A DNA stretch of 64,000 bases from Crocodylus rhombifer (taxonomy: Eukaryota; Chordata; Crocodylia; Crocodylidae): the NCBI GenBank assembly GCA_038503035.1, contig JAVSML010019021.1, forward strand, positions 19,221 through 83,220, in the 5' to 3' direction. A program made the translations under genes and the position numbers. This document shows, in pieces, positions 31,831 through 42,302 of this stretch. Under the pieces are notes generated by a model. That model made no database searches, was not told the DNA's origin, and saw only the letters and a program-made list of their open reading frames with translations. How positions within the stretch are numbered: the stretch's first letter is position 1; every line of letters starts with the position of its first letter.

Positions 31831-32344
31831 TTTCATCCAGGCAGGCAGGGTCCCCCAAATCCTGGGCAGGATCCCCCCTTGCCCAGGAGTAGCTTGGTGC
31901 CGGAGGTAGCCCCACTGCACATGCGTGTAGTTTAAAAGGGCCTGCCAAAGAAAAAAAAGCCCCAGAGAGGCTTAGGGAGTAGCGGGAGACACATGGGTGG
32001 AAGCACTTTGTGCCCCCGTACCCTGAAGCCTCCCAGTGACCCCCCAACCCCCCCAAACTGCCACAGAGCTCCCCCACCAAACCCCAGCAACTGCCAGAGG
32101 TAAATGGGGCCCGTGAGGGAGGGGACTAGCCCTGCTCATCTGCGGAAGGCAGCAAAGTAGGAACCAGGGAGGGTCTCACTCCGCCCTGGCCCCTGGGAGC
32201 TATGTGAACAGGCTGTGCAAACAGGCATGCTTGTCTGCCCAGCACGTGAGTTAGTGTGGAGTTTGCACAGGAAGGCAGGTGGGAGGGCCCAAGGCCCTGC
32301 CTGTGAGCCTCCTTGGGTAGGTATTCCCAACCGTAGCCAGGCCA

Positions 32345-33419
32345 CCAGTGGCATGACATGGATGGGCACGCACTGCACCCCTTGTTTCCCCTCAAGGTCT
32401 GCGCCCCACCCCCCCAGCATCTCAGAGACCTCCACCCAGATGGAGCCCCTGGTTCTGGGCTCCATGCAGACAGAGCCCCTGGCTCTCAGCTGCAGGGGCT
32501 GCCTGTCACTTTTTCAGGCTCTGGGGCTTGGGAGCATGGCCACCTTCCCTTGTGAAGTCTGCTCCTTTTTGTAGTCTTTGGCACGCCAGCTGGAGGAGCT
32601 CCAGGCCGTAGTCCAGAGACTGCCATCAGGGACTGCGAGCAAGAGATTGACTCCTATTGCCAGGCCCTTCTCCCCCAGGAGGTAGAGGGTAGACCATGGT
32701 CTCCCTCCAGGACAAAGGAGGACTTGGGGACCTCCCATTCTGTCCAGCCATGGTGATCAAGGGCTCCAAAGCCCACTGCAACAAGGCCCCTGTCCTGCTG
32801 GAGCTTTGCAACAGGTATGAACCTCTTGCAGCCCCAGCAGAGCATGCTAAGTTGCCAGTTCCCGCAGGCAGCACAGGCTCAACTGTACCTACTGCCACAG
32901 CTCTCCCCAAGACAAAACACAAAGTGTTTGTTGTAGGAGACTCCATCCTGAGGAGGATGGAGGGGGCAATCTGCTACTCCAACCCCTCAGATCTGCTTCC
33001 CGGGATGCCATATCTGAGACATTGTGGCTAAGATCCATAAACTCCTCCAGCCCACTGACCACTACCCTATGCTTCTTATCCATGTGGGCACTAATGACAT
33101 GGCTTGGAACTCTCCCAGCTGCATCATGAAATGCTACAGGGATTTGGAAGTGGGGCTTAAGGGGTTGGGGGCACAGATGGTGTTTTCCTCAATCCTTCCA
33201 GTTTTGGGCTATGGGATGAGGAGGGAGAGGAGGATCAAGATAGTGAACCAAAGACTGTGGCGCTGGTGTCATCAGAAAGGTCTTGGCTTCCATGACCACA
33301 GTTCACTCTTTGGTGAGAGAGGCAGTGAGTGCTGGGAAGGGACATCTGTCACCTCTCTCCACTGGGGAGGAGGCTCTTCTCAGCCAGAATGGCTGACCTG
33401 CTCCATCGGGCTTTAAACT
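32345..33419 (+). pseudogene. CR1-B ORF1 (esterase-domain), disrupted
   Basis: The esterase blocks VVGDSILRR (about 32929) and LIHVGTNDMAW (about 33073) are present but separated by a frame change near 33000-33024. The C-terminal block V region is frameshifted near 33340-33360. The N-terminal Cys-rich part is broken by shifts near 32575-32700. Homologous to the ORF1 of CR1-A. Confidence 0.75.
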
Positions 33420-33539
33420 AAGCCCACCAGGGGACAGGGGGACTACTGCCACTGCTGGCCCACTGACCAACCCTTGCAAAGCCAGCAGGTCAAGGCACTT
33501 AAGGGAGCCTACACCTGACCCAGCCCTAGAGCAAACTGT

Positions 33540-35728
33540 GGGCAGGGCAAGGGCCCCCAAGGGGACACTTGCATGCCTGTACACCAATGCCAGGAGCTTG
33601 GGGAATAAACAGGAGGAACTTGTCCTCCTGCTCAACACAAATAATTAAGATGTCATAGGGATAATGGAGACCTGGTGAGACTCCACCCATGACTGGACCA
33701 TGGGTACAGAAGCCATACCCAGTACAGGAGGGATCAAGTGGACAAAAGGGGTGGAGGTGTAGCTCTCTCTGTCAAGGAGAGCTATGCATCCCTACAAGTC
33801 AACATCGGCACCCAGGTTGGATGACTAGAGACCCTCTGGGTTAAAATCCATGGTGAACACCACATAGGGGATACAATGGTGGGAGTCTACCACAGACCGC
33901 CCTCCAAGAATCAAGAGTTTGACCAGGAGTTCTCCAGGAAATTGGCTGAGGCTGCACTCTCCTGGTCCATCATTGTCATGGGGGACTTCAACTACCCAGA
34001 AATCTTATGGGAAGAGCGCTTAGCCAAATCCAAACTGTCACAAAGCTTCCTCACATGCATGGATGAGCTCTATCTGACTCAAGAAGTTTACAGGCCAACA
34101 AGAGAAAAAGCGCTGCTCAACCTGGTACTGGCAACCGGGGATGACCTAATAAGTGACCTAATGATTGAAGGGAAGCTGGGTAACAGTGACCACAAGCTGA
34201 TCACTTTCACCATCCACTGAAAAGCTGTCAAGTCAGTCAGCAGTACAGAGGTCCTTGACTTCAGGAGGCTGACTTTGACAAGCTCAGGAGACTTGTTGGT
34301 GATGCCCTAAGGGACCATGACCCCAAGGGGAGGGGAGTTCAGGAAGACTGGTTGTTCCTCAAGGGAGTGATCCTAGATGCACAAGCTAAGGCTATTCCAT
34401 CTCAGAGCAATGCAGAAAGAGGGCACAGTAGCCCCCTTGGCTCAACAAGGAACTAGTGGTCCTTCTGCATCTAAAAAGACAGACCTACAAAGGATGGAGG
34501 ATGGGATCCAACTCCAAGGAGGAATATACTGCACTGGTCCAGACTTGCAGGGAGCAAACCAGGAAAGCCAAGGCTGCGATGGAACTACAACTGGCTACAA
34601 GTATCAAGGACAATAAAAGTCCTTTTTTAGATATGTGGGGAGCTGGAGGAAAAGCAACATTGGACCCTGCTAAACCAGAAGGGAGAAATGATGACTGACT
34701 CCCAGGAAAAAGCCAACTTACTAAATGGGTACTTTGCATCAGTCTTTCACAAGTCCCATGGGACATCCCTGCCCATTATAGGACAGGGATGCCTAAGTGA
34801 GGGTGGTTCCTTGCCCTCCATCAATGCTGACCTCATGAAGAAACACCTTGAGAGGCTAGACACCTTCAAGTCATCCAGCCCTGACAATTTACACCCCAGC
34901 ATACTCAAGGAGCTGGCCTGCATCATAGCTCAACCCCTGGCAACGATCTTCAAGAGCTCCTGGTGAGCCAGTGAAGTGCCTGATGATTGGAAGAAGTCCA
35001 ACGTGGTGCCTATCTTCAAGAAAGGGAGGAATGTGGATCCAGCAAACTACAGGCCCATCAGCCTGACCTCCATCCCGGGGAAGGTCTTAGAAAACTGGCT
35101 GATGGACTGGCTGATGGCAACACCCTGAGGGATAGCCAGCATGGGTTTGTGATGGGTAGGTCGTGCTTGACCAATCTCATTTCCTTTTATGACCAGGTGA
35201 CCTATCCCCTGGACAAGGGGGAAGAGATTGATGTCATATATCTTGAATTTAAAAAAGCCTTCGATCTAGTATCCTATGATCACCTTTTGGCAAAACTGGC
35301 CGACTGCAGCCTCGGGTCCACCATGTTCCATTGGCTGGGCAATTGGCTCCATTGTCTGACCCAGAGGGTGGTGGTGGATGGAAGTCAATCATTATGGTGC
35401 CCTGTGACCATTGTGGTCCCTCAAGGTTCTGTCCTTGGACCCATATTGTTCAACATCTTCATTAATGATGTGGACATTGGAGTCAGAAGTGGACTGGCCA
35501 AGTTTGCCGATGATACCAAACTTTGGGGTAAAGCATCCACACCTGAGGACAGGAGGGTTATCCAGACTGACCTTGACAGGCTCAGGAAAAGGGTGGATGA
35601 GAACCTGATGGTGTTTAACACCAAAAAATGCAAGGTTCTCCACCTTGGGAAGAAAAACCTGCAGCATGTCTATAGGATCAGCAGTGCTATGCTAACTAGC
35701 ACTATGGATGAGAGGGACTTAACTCAAA
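33540..35728 (+). pseudogene. CR1-B ORF2 (endonuclease-RT), disrupted and truncated
   Basis: Endonuclease sequence is split by stops. The block VGVYHRPPS to KLITFTIH is open at 33876-34220, with GDFNYPEILW and SDHKLITF. RT blocks include NYRPISLTSI (other frame, about 35050), HGFVMGRSCLTN, EFKKAFDLVSYDHL, VPQGSVLGPILFN and KFADDTKLWG (open 34987-35754). Several frameshifts lie between 34220 and 34990. The frame runs into unrelated sequence at about 35728. Confidence 0.8.
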
Positions 35729-36344
35729 TATTTCCTGGCTGGTCCCATCCTTGAGCAGGTCTGTGAAAACATATATTTTGGGACTTTTACTCCATTTCTT
35801 TCTGCTGCTTGATAATAGGTTCCAATAGGTTTCCTTCATTCCATGAATTTGTAGAGCTCCTCTTCTCCGGCATGGGAAAGACAATGCAAGAGAATGGCTT
35901 TCAGGCTTGGTTCAGCAGTGTGCCTTTACCTTTAGCAACTGTAACATTAATGTGACTGTAACATTAATTTTCAAGAATAAGGAAGAGTGTGTAATGTTAC
36001 CTGCCAGAGTCAGTCAACAGAGTTACAAGGACTGAGTTTATCAGGAATCGACAAATGAACTGTTCTTGAATCCCTTTACAAACTGAACAAATTACCTTCC
36101 TGAAACACATTTAAACATTTCTGGTTTGGGGAGAAAGAGAGAATTTACTGGATCTGCTCATTAGTCATATGAGTAATAGTGCATTTGGTAGCCAAACACT
36201 ACAACAGAGTTAGCCAGTTAACAAGATCCCACCACAACTGCTTTTCTTGAGTGCATCTAGAATTTTAGTACAGCTAAGTCTTAGTCCATAGTTGGAAATG
36301 TCATAAGTAATAAAAAAGCATTTCTCCAGTGAAACTATTTTCAA
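35729..36344. other. Non-coding interval
   Basis: No feature recognised. An 18-bp class direct repeat (tgtaacattaatgtgac / tgtaacattaattttc) lies near 35939. Confidence 0.35.
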
Positions 36345-36354
36345 CCAGTCACAG

Positions 36355-36445
36355 CAGGATCATAGAATCAATGAGTCGGAAGGGACCTAGACAGATCATC
36401 TAGTCCGACCCCTGCCCTGGGCAGGAAGGAGCACTGGGGGTGGCA
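36355..36445 (-). mobile_element. CR1 3' tail fragment, minus strand
   Basis: CATAGAATCAATGAGTCGG, AGGGACCTAGACAGATCATCTAGTCCGACCCCTGCCCTGGGCAGG is the reverse complement of a CR1 3' end. It includes the hairpin (CCTGCC CTG GGCAGG), the GGACTAGATGATCT box and the terminal ATTCTATG. Confidence 0.85.
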
Positions 36446-37955
36446 GGGGTCATAGGAAGTTGCTGCTGATTTCTCACAGCAATAAGCTATTGACCTCCCA
36501 AAACCAGACACTGCTCTGGAAGTCACAAAGTCAATAAGATGCTACTGCTTCATAACTTCTGTGGAGAGGCACAGGAGACTTCAAAGGTACTTGCTTCTGT
36601 TTGTTTAGTGACTAAACTGTTTTTAAGCCTGGTGAGAGCATAGCCGCTGGCAAAATTGTTCGTACATAGTTACCGTAATACACAGGTGTCCAATCTTACA
36701 CAGAAAATTATCTTTTTCCACCCACTTGCGAAGGAAGGATGGGAGAAAAGAGAGGGACAAAATCATCCAATGTATTCCTGTGTACAAAATAAGCTAAACA
36801 GGTACCACAACAAAAACAAGACATACCCCAGAAGTTTTTCCCATCCTTTCCTGTTATCTGAATAGATATCTTTTTTGTTCTTTCATGGTAAGGGATGCTA
36901 AAAATAAAAATAAATATATGCCATGGATACAACTCTAGGATCCTGCATTTTTTCTTGTATGATTAAAGACTGGCTTAGATTTGGGAATATACATTTTTCC
37001 ATATTTATTTTCAACTTACTATCAGGTTTTCTTGTTCACTTTTTCTATTTCAGAGTATATTATCTCTACCTTTAGTCACTGACTGTTTCAGCACATCCAT
37101 AACAGTGCACTTGTTCTTACATGTCACTTTTTGGCTTCAGCTCCTATGTTTATTTTTGCCAGCAGAAGGTACTAAATGAAAGATTACTCTCCCCCCGCCA
37201 CACACACACACACACACAGTCTTATTCCTGTTATTTATCAGATTTAACAAAATGCTTAAGGTAAAAAGCTACATTTTTGATAACCAAGAGATGCACAAGA
37301 GAAAAAGAATTATTAGAAATGGTGATGACTTTGAATTGCCTTCTTATGCAAATGTGCATTGTGTCTTATGAGTAAAACAGCTGATGGAATTAAAACTGCT
37401 TATTTAATCATTTATTTAATCATGTAAATGAATGCATTTTTATTCAATGAAGAGTTAGTAAAACAAGATATGCAATACATCAGGTCCTTGAGAAATTCTT
37501 TGTATTGTTCCTAGAAATGAACACATGATGATAATCTTTAAAATATGGCTTTTAGCAGGAAATTAAAACAGAAAATATTCATAAAGCAATTGCATAATAC
37601 ACAATAATTGAATCAATTTTAAAGAATGAATGTGTAGTTAGTACAGATATTTCTTGAAAGACTTATTTAAAATGTTTATCCACTGAGATTAATACTTACT
37701 CTTCTCCCACAGTTTTTATCCTCATGGTTCAGACATCCCTTTGGTATGTTTCTTCCTCTTGTACCACATTCATTATAATCTCCTTTTATGGGAAGATGTC
37801 ATCTAATAACCATGTTGAGAGGAGCCAGACCACATGTTCCCCTTCCCGTTTCAAACAAGCTGCTTGGTTTGGTTAATGGCATATCTTGCCTTTCTTTAGG
37901 TCAATACTGTTCTTACATTTTTTATTGCATTTCAGAATCAAACTTCCTAGGGGCC
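36446..37955. other. Non-coding interval
   Basis: AT-rich with no gene or element recognised except a CA microsatellite. Confidence 0.4.
37197..37219 (+). repeat. CA/AC dinucleotide microsatellite
   Basis: About ten CA units flanked by a C-rich string. Confidence 0.85.
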
Positions 37956-39892
37956 TGTTCACACCACTGATCAGCAGGTAGTGCTTAGGTAGTGCTTACG
38001 GGTCATTAAAGCACAATTAATCCTTAAATGGAACGTGAAACATGAACACAGACAACTCAGTGTACTAACATCAAAGTCTAACTTTATTAATACAACAAGT
38101 ATTATCTCAGCAGTTTCTATATTCAGAGAGAGAAAAAACACTTAGTACAATGATGTCACCTAATCCCAGATGTTACTTTGCCTTACAGAAATGATGGCTA
38201 CTCAGTTCCTGAAGCAAAGGGTGCATCGTTGGCTGTGTTGAAAGCTGGATTCATGATGTAAATGATGATGATAATGACAACGATGACATGCTTAACTTTC
38301 CTGCTTCACCCTCTTATGCTTTTCTTTAACTTGACTTCTTTGATGCCTCCTTGCTTTTTGATTGAACAATTTGCTGACTACAGAGAGACCATATTTTATC
38401 CGGTCTGCATATGCCTTTGTTCAACAGCCCCATTACAAGCACACCTCTTAATCTGATCCTTTTCTGGAGTCTTACTTTAAGCATTGTCCTTTGGTCTCCT
38501 TTGTCACCTTAATTAACATATCCAATCATTTCATCCCTCTGATTCAGCTGGTGAGTGTCAAGTTCAGTTAATTTGAGGTCGTAACAAAACTATTACTATG
38601 TTGCATTAGAATAACTTCTCACAGTGACAGAAAAAGGAAAGAAACATCATGCAAGCCAACTCAAGGCCATAAGCTTCTTGCAAGAAACAAGGTCAGCTGA
38701 TATTGCAAACACAAGGAAAATGAAAAGTTCAGATAACAATGAGATTGTGTGGGCACAATGAGTTCAGATAACAATGAGTTCAGATAACAATGAGACTCGC
38801 AAGTGTGGGCACAGCGAGTGCAGCCAAGGCCAAAAGACCTCAGGAATGCCGCTTCCGGAGCCGCTACCATAGTAGGATAGAAGCTCTGAGATTGGAGTGA
38901 GGAAACAAGATGGGAGCGCCAGTTGGGGAAAAAGCAGAGGAAAGAAGAGAAAAACAGGAAGAAAGAGGATCTCCAGGGGAATCAGAAACTTACCTAAGGA
39001 CTTCTTGCAGTGTTGGGGGAAGAATGAAGCTCTAAGAGCGAGGGGCAGATCGCTGAAGACACAAACCCTGTGGGACACGTTACACGGCCAACCTGGAAAG
39101 AAAACAAAGAAAAGTAGTGAGTGAGTGAATGTGGCACAGTATTATCACGGACACAGAGATGGTGTCTGATTGTCCCTCAAGAGGATTCGAGGCATTGGTC
39201 ACACACAGGATAAGAGATAGACTCATATGCCAACAAGGTAAAGAGAGTGTATATAGTGGGGTTCAAAGACAAAAGCCTGCAACAGGAATGGAAACGCAGA
39301 TGGACAAGAAAGAAAGGGAGTTTGTTTATTAGTACTAAGTTCCATTCAGTCAAGTTAATAGCTATAGCATGAGAGTATTAGATAAGTAGAATTACCAAGT
39401 TGATATTATAAAAAGAAAAACAAGAGAGAGACAGCTTCTGCCTAAAAGTAAAGGAAGGTTTTATAGAGTGATAAAAGTTAAAAATAAAGATAAGTTTTGA
39501 TCTGAATCAGACTACGATTATCTATACCATCGAGTGTGTGCGAACATATGGAGAAGTGACCAAGATAACTTACCCATACTGCCTAGTCAAATAGAGACCT
39601 AATAAGAATGAATGGAAAAAGAAAATTTTAACAGAACAATCCTCCTGACTAGTGACATAAAAAAAATTGAATATAGAATAACATCCAAGATGTGGCAGGC
39701 GGGAAAGCTGGGGTATTGACGGTTCATTGAGTGACTATAGAGGGGTAAGAGGAGGCATCCTAAGCCCAACCACCACAGAGACTATACAGACCTTTAGGCT
39801 GAATGTAAAGAAAACTTTAAACAATGCTATAATTCACCACTTCATAAACAGAGGCAACTTTAAAGCATAAAATATGACAAGCTACCCTAACA
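37956..39892 (-). mobile_element. Retroviral LTR on the minus strand (3' LTR of a truncated provirus)
   Basis: The start is fixed on the minus strand by TGTTAGGG directly after a polypurine tract. The other end is less certain: TGTTCACA at 37956 would give matching TGTT...AACA termini and a 1.94-kb LTR. AATAAA lies at 38088-38083, about 125 bases before that end. TATAAAA-like sequence lies near 39465. Internal direct repeats of AGTTCAGATAACAATGAG start near 38726, 38760 and 38776. No second LTR was found, so no target duplication can be tested. Confidence 0.5.
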
Positions 39893-39904
39893 GTCCCCTC
39901 CTTA
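39893..39904 (-). other. Polypurine tract before the LTR
   Basis: On the minus strand AAGGAGGGGAC lies immediately before TGTTAGGG, the plus-strand primer site expected just upstream of a 3' LTR. Confidence 0.6.
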
Positions 39905-39989
39905 AAGGCTAGGTTCAGCTATGCCATCACTGCATGGAAGTCAGTCTAGTAACGAAACTCTGCCCCTGCTGCTCAAGTCCTGTATGGGT

Positions 39990-40360
39990 TGCAGCCATCA
40001 GCTAAGTTATTCATGCAGTGAGTGATCATTTCACCACAGGCTTGCCTGAGATGCTGCTTGTTGAAGGAGCTTGTCATAATATACATTTTGCAGCCATTGA
40101 GCTTGATAGTGTTCTAGTCTAAAATATAGTTGTTTTATTTTCCAACACAATAAAATCATGAACAGAAGCAATATCATTTGCACAAAAAGCAAAATAACAA
40201 TGAGATGTAATATTAGATTTAAAAATCCAAATCATTTGGACTTCATCCAATTAAAGTTTCCCACCAAGAATGCTGTCCAGCATTCTGGACCTTTTCTAGT
40301 ACTGTCTGTACTTCTTTTTTGTTATGTTTGATTTGAATCACAGTTTCTTGATTGTATCTC
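39990..40360 (-). pseudogene. Retroviral Env TM C-terminal remnant
   Basis: Minus-strand translation gives VLEKVQNAGQHSWWETLIG, the membrane-proximal Trp-rich segment. After one stop and in a continuing frame comes a long hydrophobic stretch (about 25 residues, rich in Ile/Leu/Val, near 40225-40150), then a basic/aromatic cytoplasmic part. This order matches the transmembrane subunit of endogenous retroviral Env. It lies just upstream of the polypurine tract and LTR. SU and the fusion region are not present; a DNA-transposon-like fragment abuts it on the right. Non-functional. Confidence 0.5.
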
Positions 40361-40363
40361 TTA

Positions 40364-40660
40364 ATGCAGTAAACTCTCTGGTAACCGGCACCTTACAAGC
40401 TGGCACGCTCTGTTAACTGGCATGCTGGCTTGTAAGGAAAAGTGAAACCGGAAGTGCCCACTGTGGCTGCATGGAGCTGTGTGGGGCCCACCTTCCTGTC
40501 CCACAGGGCCCACGGGGTCTGAGGGAGGGGCGGCAATGCAGCGAGAGGGGTGGTGATGTTACAGGAGGGGCAGAGGGATGCCCCAGATGCGGTGGGAGAA
40601 GTGGCAGCTGGGGCTGCTCAATTAACTGGCATATTTTGTTATCTGGCATCCCCCATTCCC
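40364..40660. mobile_element. Possible Tigger/pogo-like DNA transposon fragment
   Basis: CAGTAAACTCTCTGGTAACCGGC at 40367 resembles the terminal repeat style of Tigger-like elements (insertion at TA). Related strings recur internally (gttaactggcat near 40412, attaactggcat near 40621, gttatctggcat near 40638). The opposite terminus was not found, so this is a partial copy or a different element. Confidence 0.3.
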
Positions 40661-40850
40661 AGGCTTTCAGATGGGCACCTACGAAGACCTTTCCTGCAGC
40701 TTCGTAGGTGCCGAGTGCTCATAGTTTCATAGTAGCTAGGGGTCAGAAGGGACTTGAATAGATCAGCTAGTCTAACCCCCCGCCACTGGTTAGAGCACAT
40801 GCTGGGATCATACAACCCCAGACAGGTGTTCATCCAAACTCTTTTTGAAT

Positions 40851-40855
40851 TTACC
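40851..40855 (+). repeat. Target-site duplication TTACC, left copy
   Basis: TTACC directly precedes the LTR and recurs directly after it at 42298-42302. Removing the LTR and one copy leaves continuous CR1 sequence. Confidence 0.9.
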
Positions 40856-42297
40856 TGTGAGGGAGTGGCGGCTAGGGGCGGCCGTGAACCCCCTAGCGCC
40901 CCCCTACCGTCACGTTAGGGTGACGTAGCACCCTCAGAATCTCGCCCGCCACGACTTTGATGACATATATATATTATGGAGGCTGCCAGTTTCCCTAGTG
41001 TACGGTCTTGGTGTTCCTGTCCCTATTCCAGACTGGGGTATCTATGTGCGTCCCGCCTTAAGGGCTATGCGTGCCTCCAAACCTCCCCCTCAGCACGCCC
41101 CAAGCCTCACAGCTGTTCTGGGGGACGTTTGTGTAGGCCCTCGCCCCTCGGGGCCCCCGTTCTCTCTCGGGCCCTGGGGCTCCTCGCCCACCTGGCGCCC
41201 CTTTGGGTCGGGCTCCAGTCTCTAGCCCTTTCCCCCGCCCTGGGCCTGTCTTACTGGCGCCCAGCTACTTGCTGGCGCGCCCTGGGTCTGGCTCCCTAGC
41301 GCCGCCTAATGCTGGCGCGCCCTGGGTCTGGGTTCTCGTCGGCGTCTGGCTAATCGCCGGCTCCGCCTTGGGTCTGGAGCGCTCTCGCCGCCCTAGTCTC
41401 GGCGCCCTAGGGCCGGCTCGCTCTCACCGCCCTAGTCTCGGCGCCCTAGGGCCGGCTCGCTATCCCTGGCTATTCTGTCCCGCTCTGGGGCCTCGCCCCT
41501 CTGGGCCTCTACTGCGCTCTCTGCGCTTCACCCCCCTGGGGCCTCACCACTCTGGGGCCGACATGCCGCGCGCCTTGCGCCCTGTCTCTGCCCCGCTCCG
41601 GGGCCTTGCCCTCGCTAGGGCTGACACCGCGCGCCTCGCGCCCGGGCACAGGCGCTCGCCGCCGTGCCTGTTCCCTTGATCCCGCTCTGGGTCCGTTGGC
41701 CCGACTGGGCCAACACCGCCCTTTTGGGCTGGGGTCTGTAACCCCGCACACCGCGCCTCCCTGGCGCAATATGGTGCCCTGCGGCACCGACAATAGTGCC
41801 CTGCTGGCAACTGTGCCCCTACTGGGCACTGGGAACCCCCAAGCTGTTGGGGAGCTCCTGTGAGGCCTCCTCGCTCCCCTACAGCCTCACCCAGTCCTCC
41901 GGTGTAAACTGTAACGTGAACTCAAGCCCTCTGGCTACAACATAAACAGAGGCGCCACACGCCTAACAATAACTCCAAGCCCCGCCAGGGCTCTCAGTCT
42001 TACCTCCAGTCAGGGTGATCTTGTTCCTTGCATCATTGCAGCCTGTTAGTGGAGTAAGGCTGCGACCACCAACTCAGGCCACTCAGCTTGAGCCGCAGAG
42101 CTCCTGCTCCTGCGGCAGCCAGAAGGGAACTGTGTTTCCAGCTCCGGCCTAAGCTGGTTATAAAGGCCTGGCCCTGCCCTCTTCCGGCCATGTGACCACC
42201 TGGTTGCCCCGGCAACCAGGCACCTGAGCTGCCTGGGTGATTGACAGCTCTGCCAATCACCCTCACACTCACGGGGCACCCGTGTGACTCCGTGACA
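40856..42297. mobile_element. Solo LTR, 1,442 bp, inserted in CR1-C
   Basis: It starts TGTGAGGGAG and ends CTCCGTGACA; the termini pair at 8 of 10 positions, with the canonical TG...CA. A 5-bp TTACC duplication flanks it, and it splits the CR1-C ORF2 codons near the C-terminus. The interior is strikingly CpG- and C-rich (about 41100-41800), with a 39-bp tandem pair. A ggttataaagg TATA-like string lies near 42157 and CRE-like tgacgta near 40920. No internal retroviral genes remain, as after LTR-LTR recombination. Orientation and family are not determined; the 5-bp duplication fits either Ty3/gypsy or some retroviruses. Confidence 0.9.
41380..41457 (+). repeat. Two 39-bp tandem units within the solo LTR
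   Basis: 41380-41418 and 41419-41457 differ at one position (CTCGCC/CTCACC). They lie in a CpG-rich tract that also holds several TGGCGCGCCCTGGGTCTGG copies (41270-41330). Confidence 0.9.
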
Positions 42298-42302
42298 TTA
42301 CC
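42298..42302 (+). repeat. Target-site duplication TTACC, right copy
   Basis: Matches 40851-40855; see the solo LTR. Confidence 0.9.

Larger units (their letters stand above)
31838..35728 (+). mobile_element. CR1-B: degraded CR1 LINE, 3'-truncated
   Basis: From the 5' UTR onward it aligns by eye with CR1-A (for example gcagggtcccccaaatcc matches 17104 on). It carries ORF1 and most of ORF2, then loses similarity at about 35728, right after the block equivalent to EERDLGV of CR1-A. The last ~200 codons and the 3' UTR are missing. CR1 insertions normally lose 5' sequence, so this 3' loss implies a later deletion or rearrangement. Its many stops and shifts show it is older than CR1-A. Confidence 0.88.

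Noticed and set aside
41203..41829. Long open frames on both strands in the CpG-rich tract
   Set aside because: They lie inside the solo LTR and owe their length to GC-rich sequence poor in stop codons; no domain.
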